DNA of 64,000 nucleotides from Kitasatospora sp. MAA19 (GTDB taxonomy: Bacteria; Actinomycetota; Actinomycetes; Streptomycetales; Streptomycetaceae): assembly GCF_029894125.1 (NCBI RefSeq), contig NZ_JARXYZ010000007.1, forward strand, positions 124,001 through 188,000, read 5' to 3'. Under the pieces are notes generated by a model. It was not told the origin of the DNA and ran no database searches. It worked only from the letters and a program-made list of their open reading frames with translations. Shown piece after piece: positions 1 to 10,028 of this stretch. Within the stretch, counting starts at the first letter, position 1. Each line of letters starts with the position of its first letter. The translations under genes and the position numbers were made by a program.

Positions 1-1108
1 CGGTGACGGTGTCGAGCAGCTCGTTCCAGGACTGCTCGAACTTCTCCACGCCCTCGTCCTCCAGCACCTGGACCACGTCGTCGTAGTCCACGCCGGCGGC
101 GGTGATGGCGTCCATCACGGCCTTGGCGTCGGCGTAGTTGGGGACGATGGTGCCGCCGGTGACCACGCCGTGGTCGGCGGTGGCCTCCAGGGTGGCCTCG
201 GGCATGGTGTTCACGGTGCCGGGGGCGACCAACTCGGTGACGTACAGGGTGTCCGGCAGGGCCGGGTCCTTGACGCCGGTGGAGGCCCACAGCGGGCGCT
301 GCGGCTTGGCGCCGGCGGCCTCCAGGGAACGCCAGCGGGCGCTGCCGGCGGTCTTGCCGTCGACCGAGCCGAAGACCTCCTCGTACGCCTGGTAGGCGAG
401 GCGGGCGTTGGCCAGGGCGGCCTTGGAGCGCAGGTTCTTCGCCTCGCCGCCGATCTTGTCCAGGCGCTTGTCGATCTCGGTGTCCACGCGGGAGACGAAG
501 AACGAGGCGACCGACTCGATCTGGGAGAGGTCCAGGCCCTTGGCCTTGGCGGTCTCCAGGCCGGTCAGGTAGGCGTCGATGACGGCCTTGTAGCGCTCCA
601 GCGAGAAGATCAGCGTGACGTTGACGCTGATGCCCCGGCCGATCACCTCGCTGATCGCCGGCAGGCCGGCCCTGGTGGCGGGGATCTTGATGAAGACGTT
701 CGGGCGGTCGACCAGCCACCACAGCTGCTTGGCCTCGGCCGCGGTGGCCGCGGTCTCGTGGGCCAGGCGCGGGTCGACCTCGATGGAGACCCGGCCGTCG
801 CGGCCGTTGGAGGCGTCGTAGACCGGGCGCAGCACGTCGGCCGCGTCGCGCACGTCCGAGGTGGTGATCATGCGGACGGCCTCGTCGGTGGTGACCTTGC
901 GGACGGCGAGGTCGCGCAGCTGGCCGTCGTAGGAGCTGTCGCCGCCGCCGATGGCCTTCTGGAAGATGGTCGGGTTGGTGGTGACACCCACCACGTGCTT
1001 GTTCTGCACCAGCTCGGCGAGGTTGCCGGTGTTCAGCCGCTTGCGGCTGAGGTCGTCCAGCCAGATCGCCACGCCTTCGTCGCTGAGGCGCTTCAATGCG
1101 TCAGTCAT
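1..1108 (-). CDS. tal: Transaldolase (3' end cut by window edge)
   Basis: Pentose-phosphate enzyme that moves a dihydroxyacetone unit from sedoheptulose 7-phosphate to glyceraldehyde 3-phosphate in the cytoplasm. The product starts [20 protein letters not shown] and continues with [10 protein letters not shown] near residue 45, the N-terminal signature of the long actinobacterial transaldolases. About 369 codons are visible and the stop lies beyond base 1. The ATG at 1108-1106 is the natural start. The gene follows tkt on the same strand after a gap of about 90 bases that holds a strong hairpin, the usual tkt-tal pairing of streptomycetes. The assignment is secure. Confidence 0.96.
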   Translation of the reverse strand, partial: MTDALKRLSDEGVAIWLDDLSRKRLNTGNLAELVQNKHVVGVTTNPTIFQKAIGGGDSSYDGQLRDLAVRKVTTDEAVRMITTSDVRDAADVLRPVYDASNGRDGRVSIEVDPRLAHETAATAAEAKQLWWLVDRPNVFIKIPATRAGLPAISEVIGRGISVNVTLIFSLERYKAVIDAYLTGLETAKAKGLDLSQIESVASFFVSRVDTEIDKRLDKIGGEAKNLRSKAALANARLAYQAYEEVFGSVDGKTAGSARWRSLEAAGAKPQRPLWASTGVKDPALPDTLYVTELVAPGTVNTMPEATLEATADHGVVTGGTIVPNYADAKAVMDAITAAGVDYDDVVQVLEDEGVEKFEQSWNELLDTVT

Positions 1109-1153
1109 GGTGCTTCAGTCCTTTTTTCCGCTGTCTTCGTGGGGTAGTCGGAG

Positions 1154-1189
1154 GGGCCGTGTGCCCGCGTGCGGGCGGGCACACGGCCC
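1154..1189 (-). terminator. Intercistronic hairpin between tkt and tal
   Basis: A perfect 15-bp stem (1154-1168 with 1175-1189) and a 6-base loop lie between the tkt stop and the tal start. There is no clear T-run. It may be a partial terminator that lowers tal expression relative to tkt, or an mRNA stabiliser. Confidence 0.6.
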
Positions 1190-1198
1190 GAGGAGGCG

Positions 1199-3298
<2,100 letters not shown>

Positions 3299-3762
3299 CC
3301 TGTCTCAGGGCTCCTTCCGTTGTGAAGAGTGACCCCGTGAATGGGGACCGGGTCGGCCACGGCGCTGTGGTCTCGACGCTGGGTGGTGCCGGTCACGGAG
3401 GGTAGATCCCGCTTCTGCGTGCGAGCCTACCGCCCGGGCCGGGGCTCACCCTCCGTGCTGGGACAACCAGGAAATCCGTATGGTGATTCCCACGAGGGCG
3501 GTCTGCATGCTTTTGCCCCAGCCTCTCCTGTTTTACGGCACCCTGCCGCTCCGGTGGTCAGGACGGGGGAGCGCACGCGCGCCGGGGCGGTTTCGTCGCT
3601 TCACCCAGTCGGTTCACTCGGGGGTGTGCCATCGGCCTCGCCGAGGGACCCCGGAGCCGGATGGGATATATGGAGCGTCTAAGGTGGCGTGGTACGCGCA
3701 GAGCGGACGATTTCGGGACCTTCGTTCCTGTGGACGCCTGCGAGGATTCATCTTCAGTTGGG
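3299..3762. promoter_or_regulatory. Divergent promoter region between tkt and ctaB
   Basis: 464 bases without a convincing gene. The rightward reading frame is open from 3661, but the homologous ctaB protein begins at 3763, so the upstream part is probably leader. Promoters for both tkt and ctaB must lie here. I see no strong palindrome or riboswitch-like structure. Confidence 0.5.
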
Positions 3763-4710
3763 GTGTTAGTGACCGCCGTCGAAACCCGTCCCGCCGGGGT
3801 CACCGGGGCGACTCCTGCGCACCGGCCCATCGGGGCCCGTGTCGGCGCCTTCGTCGCACTGACCAAGCCGCGGATCATCGAACTGCTGCTGATGAGCACG
3901 GTGCCGGTGATGTTCCTGGCCCAGCAGGGTGTCCCGAACATGCTGCTGGTGCTGAAGGTCGTGGTCGGCGGCTACCTCTCGGCGGGCGGCGCCAACGCCC
4001 TCAACATGTACATCGACCGCGACATCGACGCGGTGATGTCGCGGACCGAGCGGCGCCCGATCGTCACCGGGATGGTGTCGCCGCGCGAGGCGCTGGTGTT
4101 CGGCGTCGTCCTCGCGATCGTCTCGACCCTGCTGCTGGGCTTCGGCGTCAACTGGCTCTCCTCCGGACTGGCCCTCGGCGCGCTGCTGTTCTACGTGTTC
4201 GTCTACACGCTGGGGCTCAAGCGGCGCACCTCGCAGAACATCGTCTGGGGCGGCATCGCCGGCTGCATGCCGGTGCTGATCGGCTGGTCCTCGGTCACCA
4301 ACTCGCTGTCCTGGGCGGCCGTGGCGCTGTTCCTGGTGGTGTTCTTCTGGACGCCGCCGCACACCTGGGTGCTCTCGATGAAGGTGCGCGAGGACTACGA
4401 GCGGGCCGGTGTGCCGATGCTGCCGGTGGTCAAGGGCAACGTCGCGGTCGGCAAGCAGGTCGTCGTCTACTCCTGGGTGATGGTGGCGACCTCGCTGGCG
4501 GTGTGGCCGCTGGGGCACATGAGCTGGCTGTACCCCGTCACCGCGGTGCTGCTCGGCGCGTTCTGGCTGCGCGAGGCGCACGCGTTGTACGCGCGGGCCA
4601 AGGCCGGGGTCGTGGGCGCGAAGCTGAAGGAGATGCGGCTGTTCCACTGGTCGATCACCTACCTGTCGCTGCTGTTCGTGGTGTGCGCGATCGACCCGTT
4701 CGTGAAGTAA
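3763..4710 (+). CDS. ctaB: Protoheme IX farnesyltransferase (heme O synthase)
   Basis: UbiA-family integral membrane prenyltransferase that farnesylates protoheme to heme O for cytochrome oxidase. From the GTG at 3763 the product has 315 residues. The aspartate-rich motif [15 protein letters not shown] lies near residue 80, the second conserved polar segment is [18 protein letters not shown], and several hydrophobic helices are present. GTG at 3763 is chosen because translation from there ([10 protein letters not shown]) matches the remembered N-terminus of streptomycete CtaB; GTG at 3769 and ATG at 3661 are alternatives. GAGGA at 3742-3746 is a distant possible ribosome site. Codon 2 from the chosen start is TTA, the rare bldA-read codon. 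A perfect palindromic terminator follows. Confidence 0.93.
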   Translation: MLVTAVETRPAGVTGATPAHRPIGARVGAFVALTKPRIIELLLMSTVPVMFLAQQGVPNMLLVLKVVVGGYLSAGGANALNMYIDRDIDAVMSRTERRPIVTGMVSPREALVFGVVLAIVSTLLLGFGVNWLSSGLALGALLFYVFVYTLGLKRRTSQNIVWGGIAGCMPVLIGWSSVTNSLSWAAVALFLVVFFWTPPHTWVLSMKVREDYERAGVPMLPVVKGNVAVGKQVVVYSWVMVATSLAVWPLGHMSWLYPVTAVLLGAFWLREAHALYARAKAGVVGAKLKEMRLFHWSITYLSLLFVVCAIDPFVK

Positions 4711-4728
4711 CACCTGACGTAGGCAAGC

Positions 4729-4760
4729 GAGGAGCCCCGGTCCGCGGACCGGGGCTCCTC
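4729..4760. terminator. Bidirectional terminator between ctaB and the DUF2461 gene
   Basis: A 32-base perfect palindrome (16-bp half-sites) lies in the 64-base gap between two convergent genes. It would fold identically in both transcripts. Confidence 0.85.
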
Positions 4761-4774
4761 CGCGTTCGGCGGCT

Positions 4775-5416
4775 TCAGCGGCTCGAGAGTTCGGAGGGGC
4801 CGACGTGGTCGTCCAGCCAGTCCTTGAGCGGCTGGGAGGCACGCAGGAAGGCGGTGATCCGGGTGTGGGCCGTACGCGTGCCCAGCCACTTCGCGGGCGC
4901 CCACTCCTGCCAGGCCACCAGGCCCTTGTGGCGCAGCAGCTCGATCCTCGGGTGGTCCTTGGGGAAGCCACGCGGGGCGGACTTGAGGGAGTCCCGGCCG
5001 AACACCTGCGGGCCGTCCGCCGCCACCGCGGCGATCACCCGCTCCAGCTCGGCGCCGCTGACGTCCTCGGCGACGGCGGCGCGGTAGCGCTCCAGCTGGT
5101 CGGGGGCGAGCTGGTACATGCCGTTGCCGCAGGCCAGGCCGTCGGCGGAGAGCTGGATGTAGCCGCCGGCCTCCAGGTGCGCGCCGATGTGCGTCTTGTA
5201 CGGGGACTTGTCGGCGCTGAAGCGGACGTCGCGGTTGGGGCGGAAGATCTTCCCCGGCCCGAACTCCGGCTCCAGGTCGGCGAGCAGCAGCTCCATCGGG
5301 GCCCGTACGGTGTCGTCGTACTGGTCCTTGTGGCCCTGCCAGAAGGTCTTCGAGTTGTCGGCCTCCAGGTGCTCGTAGAAGTCGAGAGCCTCGGTCGGCC
5401 AGCCTTTGAACGTCAC
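4775..5416 (-). CDS. DUF2461 family protein
   Basis: 213 residues, the usual size for the DUF2461/TIGR02453 family, whose biochemical role is unknown. Recognisable features are FKGWPTEALDFYEHLEADN at the start, RFSADKSPYKTHIGAH near residue 68, and a C-terminal WLDDHVGPS. The GTG at 5416 is chosen because the family begins immediately with this F-x-G-W/F segment; a longer upstream open frame has no family support. No signal peptide or membrane segment is seen, so a cytoplasmic protein is expected. It is convergent with ctaB across a shared terminator. Confidence 0.85.
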   Translation of the reverse strand: MTFKGWPTEALDFYEHLEADNSKTFWQGHKDQYDDTVRAPMELLLADLEPEFGPGKIFRPNRDVRFSADKSPYKTHIGAHLEAGGYIQLSADGLACGNGMYQLAPDQLERYRAAVAEDVSGAELERVIAAVAADGPQVFGRDSLKSAPRGFPKDHPRIELLRHKGLVAWQEWAPAKWLGTRTAHTRITAFLRASQPLKDWLDDHVGPSELSSR

Positions 5417-5488
5417 GCCTTCAGTATGTGTCCCGGTGCACAAGGTGCTCCCGTCGCCAGGTCGCTTACCGGTGGGTAGCATGCGGGC

Positions 5489-5827
5489 ATGAGCAGCGCA
5501 GAGACCGCCACCGCCGCCGCGCCGGACGCCCGTACCGAGCGTCGCGCCAAGCGCATCGCCAAGCACCTCAGCAGCTTCGCCCGCCAGCACGGGGGCGGCG
5601 CCGATGCGGTCGTCGAGTACGTCGGCGCCGTGGCCACCCGGATCGTCGTGGTCGGCGCGGACGGCGCCTGGGGCGACCAGGTGGCCCCGAGCTACGCCGT
5701 CGGCCGCCGGGCCGCCGAGCTCGCCGGGCTGACCCTGCACGACGACTTCGAGGGCGAGCTGGCCCTCAAGGTGAAGACCGGCCCGTACGAGTGGAAGCGG
5801 ATGGCCGGGATCCAGCTCGGCGGCTGA
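5489..5827 (+). CDS. Conserved hypothetical protein, 112 residues
   Basis: A small soluble protein with a basic N-terminal segment (TERRAKRIAKHLSSF), a short beta-rich middle (ATRIVVVGADGAWGDQVAP) and an acidic/basic C-terminus ending KRMAGIQLGG. I recognise the pattern as an actinobacterial conserved hypothetical but know of no function. There is no signal peptide or membrane segment. It starts 72 bases from the divergent DUF2461 gene and is closed by a strong terminator. Codon use matches the flanking core genes, so it probably belongs to the chromosome rather than to the block that follows. Confidence 0.75.
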   Translation: MSSAETATAAAPDARTERRAKRIAKHLSSFARQHGGGADAVVEYVGAVATRIVVVGADGAWGDQVAPSYAVGRRAAELAGLTLHDDFEGELALKVKTGPYEWKRMAGIQLGG

Positions 5828-5847
5828 GGCCCTGGTTCTGAATACGG

Positions 5848-5885
5848 CGACGGCCCGGCTCCCCAGGTGGGGAGCCGTGCCGTCG
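5848..5885 (+). terminator. Rho-independent-like terminator after the 112-residue gene
   Basis: Two nested perfect stems: outer 7 bp (5848-5854 with 5879-5885) and inner 9 bp (5856-5864 with 5869-5877), closed by an AGGT loop. Confidence 0.8.
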
Positions 5886-5931
5886 TGGTGTGCCCGGCAG
5901 CACGTGGCCCGGAGGCTGCTATGTTCCAGGC

Positions 5932-7122
5932 GTGAACCGTGACGTCAGCGCTCTCGTCTCTCGTCTTGGCCGGCCTCTGCGGCTGATCGTCACGGGCGGC
6001 GGGACCGGCGGCCATACCTATCCGGCCCTCACCGCGATCCGTGCCCTGCGCTCGCGTCTCGCCGAGGCTGACGGCGCGCTGGACGTGCTGTGGATCGGCA
6101 CTGCCACCGGCCTTGAGACCAAGGTGACCGCCGCCGAGAACATTCCGTTCAGGACCGTCGCCACCGGGAAGATCCGGCGCTCCGCCAACCCGCTCAAGCT
6201 GGTGTCGCCCGCCAACGTCAAGGACATGGGCCGTGTCCCCCTGGGCGTCGCGCAGGCCCGCTCAGCGGTCGCCGAGTTCGCTCCGGACGTGGTGCTCGGC
6301 ACGGGCGGCTACGTCGCGGTGCCGGTCGGGATGGCCGCCCGGATGTGCCACCGGCCGCTGGTCGTCCACGAGCAGACCGTCCGGCTCGGCCTGGGCAACC
6401 GGGCCCTGGCCCGGATGGCGACGCGTGTCGCGGTCTCCTCCGAGTCGACGCTCCAGTTCCTGCCCGAGTCAGCCCGTGCCACCGCCGTGGTGACCGGCAA
6501 CCCGGTACGCCCGGAGGTACTGACTGGCCAGGGCGACAAGGCGATCCAGGCGCTCGGGCTGTGGGGCTTCGACCGTTCCCTGCCGACCGTGTACGTGACC
6601 GGCGGAGCGCAGGGCTCCCAGCAGATCAACGAGCTGGTCAGCGAGATCCTGCCGTGGCTGCTCGGCCACGCCAACGTGGTCCACCAGTGCGGGCCCAGCC
6701 ACGAAGCGCGGTTGCGGGAGCGGGCGGCGTCGCTTCCCGAGCACCTACGTGCCCGGTACCTGGTGACCGGCTTCGTCGGCCCGGAGCTGCCGGACGTGCT
6801 GGCCCTCGCGGACGTGGTCGTCTCCCGCAGCGGTGCGGGGACGCTGGCCGAGCTGACCGCGCTGGGGCGGGCCGCGGTGTTCATCCCACTGGGGACGTCG
6901 GCCGGGAACGAGCAGGAGCACAACGCCCGTCACCTGTCGGATGCCGGAGCGGCGGTAGCCCTGATCGGCCGGGCCGCTCCGGACACCCTTCAGGACGCGA
7001 TCGGGCCGCTCCTCACCGACCCGGCCCGCCGCGCGGACATCGCGCGGCGGGCCGCCGAGCACGGTCGGCCGGATGCTGCTGACCGTCTCGTGGACGTGCT
7101 GCTGTCGGTCGTGGACCGTTAG
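5932..7122 (+). CDS. MurG-like GT28 glycosyltransferase (accessory paralog)
   Basis: 396 residues resembling UDP-GlcNAc:lipid I transferase MurG. The nucleotide/lipid loop GGGTGGHTYPAL lies near residue 20, with HEQTVRLGLGNRALA near 145, the acceptor-side glycine loop VTGGAQGSQQIN near 222, and SRSGAGTLAELTALG near 300. It does not sit in a division/cell-wall cluster, so it is more likely an extra GT28 enzyme than the housekeeping murG; the acceptor is unknown. GTG at 5932 is chosen because the fold begins just after it; TATGTT at 5920-5925 could be a -10 box for a leaderless mRNA. Its stop overlaps the stop of the convergent phosphatase by four bases. Confidence 0.8.
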   Translation: MNRDVSALVSRLGRPLRLIVTGGGTGGHTYPALTAIRALRSRLAEADGALDVLWIGTATGLETKVTAAENIPFRTVATGKIRRSANPLKLVSPANVKDMGRVPLGVAQARSAVAEFAPDVVLGTGGYVAVPVGMAARMCHRPLVVHEQTVRLGLGNRALARMATRVAVSSESTLQFLPESARATAVVTGNPVRPEVLTGQGDKAIQALGLWGFDRSLPTVYVTGGAQGSQQINELVSEILPWLLGHANVVHQCGPSHEARLRERAASLPEHLRARYLVTGFVGPELPDVLALADVVVSRSGAGTLAELTALGRAAVFIPLGTSAGNEQEHNARHLSDAGAAVALIGRAAPDTLQDAIGPLLTDPARRADIARRAAEHGRPDAADRLVDVLLSVVDR

Positions 7123-7581
7123 TTCTCCAGGTCCAGTAGGTGCCGGACGGCGCCGGCCTGGATGGTGTCCACGCACAGCAGGTAAGCCGGGTAGTCGCTC
7201 TCCCAGGGGTCGGGCACGTCCTCGCCGCTGATGTACAGGTCGAGCTTTCCGGCGGCCGGGGTGCCGTCCGTCATGGTCTGGAGTTCGGCGAGGACGGCGT
7301 GGTCCATGGCCAGCACGGCGTCGGCCCAGTCGAGCATGCGGTGGTTGACCTTGACCGCGCGGTGGTCGCGGATGTCGTGGCCGGCGTCCTCGGCGGCCCG
7401 GATGGCGTTGCTGTGCGCCGGGGCGCCGACGTGGCGCTCGCGCAGCCCCGGCCGAACGTACCTCGACCTTCTCCCCGCCGAGGTGGGCGAGCACCGCGGC
7501 GGCAAGCGGCGAGCGGTTGTGGTTGCCCAGGCAGACCACCAGGATGCGGTGGCGCTTCGGGTGGCGGAACGTCTCGCTCAT
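7119..7581 (-). pseudogene. Low-molecular-weight protein tyrosine phosphatase/arsenate reductase-like, frameshifted
   Basis: From the ATG at 7581 the product reads MSETFRHPKRHRILVVCLGN and contains the C-x5-R-S phosphate loop (CLGNHNRSP). After VRSAG the frame is lost, and the remaining family sequence (LRERHVGAPAHSNAI, then the D-P region VPDPWESDYP near the C-terminus) continues in another frame to the stop at 7119. Dropping one base of the C4 run at 7446-7449 (G4 on the coding strand) restores one continuous protein of about 153 residues. It is either a true one-base insertion or a sequence error. The gene is convergent with the MurG-like gene. Confidence 0.8.
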
Positions 7582-7601
7582 CTTCGGCTCCTTGGTGTCG
7601 G

Positions 7602-7667
7602 TCACGCGGTGGACTTGATCGCGTCGGCGAGCGCGGCGACCGTGTAGCGGACGCTGTCGTGGGTCAT
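7602..7667 (-). pseudogene. 21-codon relic, possible tail of a sugar aminotransferase
   Basis: Reads MTHDSVRYTVAALADAIKST then A and stop. Without a start codon the frame extends upstream as GLPFHPA, giving LPFHPAMTHDSVRYTVAAL. This resembles the extreme C-terminus of DegT/DnrJ/EryC1-type PLP aminotransferases. Its ATG overlaps the stop of the preceding epimerase relic (ATGA). I infer the tail of a gene whose body was deleted; a tiny real gene is the alternative. Confidence 0.35.
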
Positions 7668-7783
7668 GGCGGGGTGGAACGGCAGTCCTCTCGGAAGAAC
7701 TCCTGGAGCTCACCGCGGACGTCGTGGTTGGCGGTCGGGGCGAAGGCGAACGCGCCAGGGATGGCGAGTGGGCGACCGTTCAT
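7664..7783 (-). pseudogene. 39-codon relic, N-terminus of a dTDP-sugar 3,5-epimerase-like protein
   Basis: From the ATG at 7783 it reads MNGRPLAIPGAFAFAP and then HDVRGELQEFFRED before stopping at 7664. The P-L-x-I-x-G-A start followed by D-x-R-G-x-x-x-E-x-F-R is the N-terminal signature of RmlC-type cupin epimerases, which are normally near 190 residues. The remaining 80% is missing, and the sequence runs straight into the tail-like relic at 7602-7667, as if one deletion joined two neighbouring genes. Confidence 0.45.
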
Positions 7784-7994
7784 CGGCGGCTTTCCGTGAT
7801 GGATGGGCTGGTCCGGTACGGCGCGCGGAAGGGACCGCTCGGCGTGGGAGTGGAGTTCCTGCTGTGCATGGACAGCGAAGCCGAGCAGGATGGCGGGGGC
7901 GGTTTCGGCTCGGGTCAGGACATGGCTGTGCTCCTTTCGGGATGAGCGCTGGTGATCTCGGCCGCGCCGCCGGGCCGGCGGCGCGGCCGGGAGT

Positions 7995-8081
7995 TCAGCG
8001 GGAGCGGTTGATCAGCACCAGGGCCGCGGTGATGACGTGCAGCCCGGCAGCGGCGGACACCCCGTAGGCGGCCAGACCCAC
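7995..8081 (-). CDS. Possible 28-residue membrane peptide
   Basis: GTG-initiated frame reading VGLAAYGVSAAAGLHVITAA and then LVLINRSR: one hydrophobic helix with a basic end. The composition is non-random for this GC content, but there is no obvious ribosome site and no homolog that I recall. It could be the end of a lost gene. The stretch 7784-8151 otherwise holds no gene that I can support. Confidence 0.3.
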   Translation of the reverse strand: MGLAAYGVSAAAGLHVITAALVLINRSR

Positions 8082-8151
8082 GTGGGATCAGGGGCGGAGG
8101 GTGGAGGCGGCGCATCGTCGGAGTCGTAACTCTCCTCCGGAGGCCGCGAGT

Positions 8152-8634
8152 TCACCGGGGGATCGGCGCGGGTGTCGCGAGGTCGGCGTGGACGACCTTT
8201 CCGAACGGGAGGGGCGTGGCGCCCCAGCGGCCGTGGGTGAGCCGGTGGACCATCGCCAGACCCCGGCCGGACGTGGCGTCGGGCCCGGCCTGGACCATCA
8301 CGGGCATCGAGCGGGAACCGTCACCGACGAGGATGCGGACGATCCGGTCGGTCGGACAGCGGACGCCGACGAGCATGTGGGTCTGGCAGCAGGTCTCGAC
8401 CGAGTTGGTGACCAACTCGCTGACGATCACGACGGCGTCGTTCACCAAGTCGTCCAGGCCCCATTCCCGCAGCTTCGCCACGACGAACCGGCGGGCCACA
8501 GCCACCGACTCCGGCAGGTAGGGCAGCAGCAGCTCCGCTGCCGTTGACGCCGACATCGAGTTGGTGTCGGGAGTCGCACGACTCTCCGTCGAAGCGTGCT
8601 GCATGGGAACTTCCAGGATGTCGGCCTCGGACAC
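8152..8634 (-). CDS. Anti-sigma factor-like ATP-binding protein (HATPase, RsbW type)
   Basis: 160 residues with a GHKL/HATPase fold: N-box region NDAVVIVSELVTNSV near residue 80, followed by the G-box SGRGLAMVHRLTHGRW near residue 125. Streptomycetes encode dozens of such small ATPases, thought to act as anti-sigma or partner-switch regulators. An AGAGGAG ribosome site abuts an ATG at 8640 with no spacing, but lies six bases from the GTG at 8634, so 8634 is preferred. Two GntR-type palindromes stand just upstream, which suggests control by the adjacent GntR regulator. A nearby sigma-factor partner is not visible. Confidence 0.78.
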   Translation of the reverse strand: MSEADILEVPMQHASTESRATPDTNSMSASTAAELLLPYLPESVAVARRFVVAKLREWGLDDLVNDAVVIVSELVTNSVETCCQTHMLVGVRCPTDRIVRILVGDGSRSMPVMVQAGPDATSGRGLAMVHRLTHGRWGATPLPFGKVVHADLATPAPIPR

Positions 8635-8666
8635 GACCATCTCCTCTAAATGAGATGTTTCCATGC

Positions 8667-8682
8667 ACTCATGTACATGAGT
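8667..8682. promoter_or_regulatory. Operator 1, perfect 16-bp palindrome
   Basis: ACTCATGTACATGAGT, a perfect palindrome 33 bases upstream of the ATPase start. Near-copies occur at 8703-8718 and 9569-9584. All three lie in promoters beside the GntR gene, so they are candidate sites for that regulator. Confidence 0.75.
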
Positions 8683-8702
8683 GACGGGTAGAAGAGTGCC
8701 CG

Positions 8703-8718
8703 ACTCCTGTACATGAGT
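8703..8718. promoter_or_regulatory. Operator 2
   Basis: ACTCCTGTACATGAGT differs from operator 1 at one base. It is centred 36 bases from operator 1, about 3.4 helical turns, and lies between the GntR terminator and the ATPase gene. Confidence 0.7.
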
Positions 8719-8752
8719 CAACCCGTCGCGGGAGGAATCTCGCGACGGGTTG
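8719..8752 (-). terminator. Terminator of the GntR gene
   Basis: A perfect 12-bp stem (8719-8730 with 8741-8752) with a 10-base loop, 18 bases after the gntR stop and directly before the operators of the next gene. Confidence 0.8.
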
Positions 8753-8769
8753 AGGGAGTTGATCACTAG

Positions 8770-9549
8770 TCAGTCATGTGCGGGGAAGCGATAGTCGAGA
8801 ACGAACTGATCGGCGGCCATGACGGTGTCGCACACCTCCACCACGCGGCCATCCGCAGTGATGGCATCACGAACGAGATGGATCACTGGCGCACCGGGGC
8901 TCAGGGTGAGCGCTTTGGTCTCAGGCTTGGTCGCGAGTCGGGCCTGCACGGACTCGGTGAACTCGGCGAGGGAGTAGCCGTGTTCTTCGAGGCGGGCGTA
9001 GATGCCGCCGCCACCGGGGTTCTCGGCGAAGACTTCAGGGATGTCCTTGACCACGTCCCACGGCAGGTATGACGTGGCCTCCTCGGTGGGCACCCCATCT
9101 CGGAAGTACCGGCGTTTGCGGGCCAGTACCTGGGTGCCGGCGGGAAGACCCAAGCGATCGGCAATCTCGGGAGGTGCTGCTGTGGGGCCCACGAACAGCA
9201 CGGTCACGGACGGGATGCCGCCGGAGGTCTCCGCCTCTGCGAGGTACGCGGCCTTGCCGGCTTTGCGATGGGCGCGGCGGAATCGGTCCGCAGACTTGCG
9301 CTGAACCGGCGGGCGGGAGCGGACGAATGAGCCTCGACCATGGTGCGTCTCGATGAGCTGAGTCGTTCGGAGTTCGGCGATGGCCTTGCGAACCGTCCCG
9401 GATGCGACTCCGTACCGCTGCATGAGCTCGGCCTCGCTGGGCACGGTCGCGCCGGGAGCGAGAGCGCCCGACTTGATCTGTGCGGCAAGATCAGCCGCGA
9501 TCTGCAGGTACTTCGCCGTGGCCGACGAGGCCACCTCACTACTCGCCAT
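8770..9549 (-). CDS. GntR-family (HutC subfamily) transcriptional regulator
   Basis: 259 residues. An N-terminal winged helix (YLQIAADLAAQIKSGALAPG, then PSEAELMQRYGVASGTVRKA near residues 35-55 and GRGSFV near 75) is followed by a C-terminal UTRA ligand-binding domain from about residue 100 (GLPAGTQVLARKRRYFRDG, PVIHLVRDAITADGRVVEV). The effector is unknown. Three copies of a TGTACA-centred palindrome flank the gene, one in the gap shared with the Nudix gene, so autoregulation plus control of both neighbours is likely. The ATG at 9549 begins immediately before the HTH and is well placed. Confidence 0.9.
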   Translation of the reverse strand: MASSEVASSATAKYLQIAADLAAQIKSGALAPGATVPSEAELMQRYGVASGTVRKAIAELRTTQLIETHHGRGSFVRSRPPVQRKSADRFRRAHRKAGKAAYLAEAETSGGIPSVTVLFVGPTAAPPEIADRLGLPAGTQVLARKRRYFRDGVPTEEATSYLPWDVVKDIPEVFAENPGGGGIYARLEEHGYSLAEFTESVQARLATKPETKALTLSPGAPVIHLVRDAITADGRVVEVCDTVMAADQFVLDYRFPAHD

Positions 9550-9568
9550 AGTCCTTCAGGGCTCCTAT

Positions 9569-9584
9569 TCTCCTGCACATGAGT
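9569..9584. promoter_or_regulatory. Operator 3, between gntR and the Nudix gene
   Basis: TCTCCTGCACATGAGT matches operator 2 at 14 of 16 positions. It covers the Nudix ATG (9579) and lies 20 bases upstream of the gntR ATG, where binding would block both divergent genes. Confidence 0.65.
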
Positions 9585-10028
9585 AACAGTGCCGGGAAGT
9601 TCCAGTCAACGCCGCTCCACTCGGTGTCCGTCGCCGGGGTGGTGGTGCGGGAGGACGGTCGGGTACTGGCGATTCGCCGGGCCGACAACGGAACTTGGGA
9701 ACCCCCGGGTGGCGTGCTGGAGCTGGGTGAAGCCATTGAGGACGGCGTCCGACGCGAGGTCTGCGAGGAGACCGGGATCAAGGTCGGCATGGAACGGCTG
9801 ACCGGCGTGTACAAGAACGTAAGTCGAGGGATCGTCGCCCTCGTCTTCCGCTGCACACCGGAGGGCGGTGCCGAGCGGCCTTCGGATGAGTCGGTCGAGG
9901 TCGACTGGCTCACACCGGCCGAGGTCTCCGACCGCATGGCCGAGGTCTACGCCGTACGCGTCCTGGACGCGCTTCGGGGCGATACAACACCGAGTATCCG
10001 AACCCACGACGGCCGACACGTACTGTGA
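9579..10028 (+). CDS. Nudix hydrolase
   Basis: 149 residues. The Nudix box is complete (GGVLELGEAIEDGVRREV, then CEETGI; pattern G-x5-E-x7-R-E-x2-E-E-x-G-I) near residues 46-70, in a single beta-rich domain that starts VSVAGVVVREDGRVLAIRR. The substrate (a nucleoside diphosphate derivative) cannot be told from sequence. It is divergent from gntR with a 29-base gap, and the operator overlaps the start codon; no ribosome site is visible, so the mRNA may be leaderless. GntR-Nudix pairs of this kind are common in Streptomyces accessory DNA. Confidence 0.88.
   Translation: MSNSAGKFQSTPLHSVSVAGVVVREDGRVLAIRRADNGTWEPPGGVLELGEAIEDGVRREVCEETGIKVGMERLTGVYKNVSRGIVALVFRCTPEGGAERPSDESVEVDWLTPAEVSDRMAEVYAVRVLDALRGDTTPSIRTHDGRHVL

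Noticed and set aside
5921-5935. Five-codon upstream ORF (ATG TTC CAG GCG TGA) before the MurG-like gene
   Set aside because: The ATG lies inside TATGTT, which fits a -10 box for a leaderless GTG start better than a regulatory peptide.
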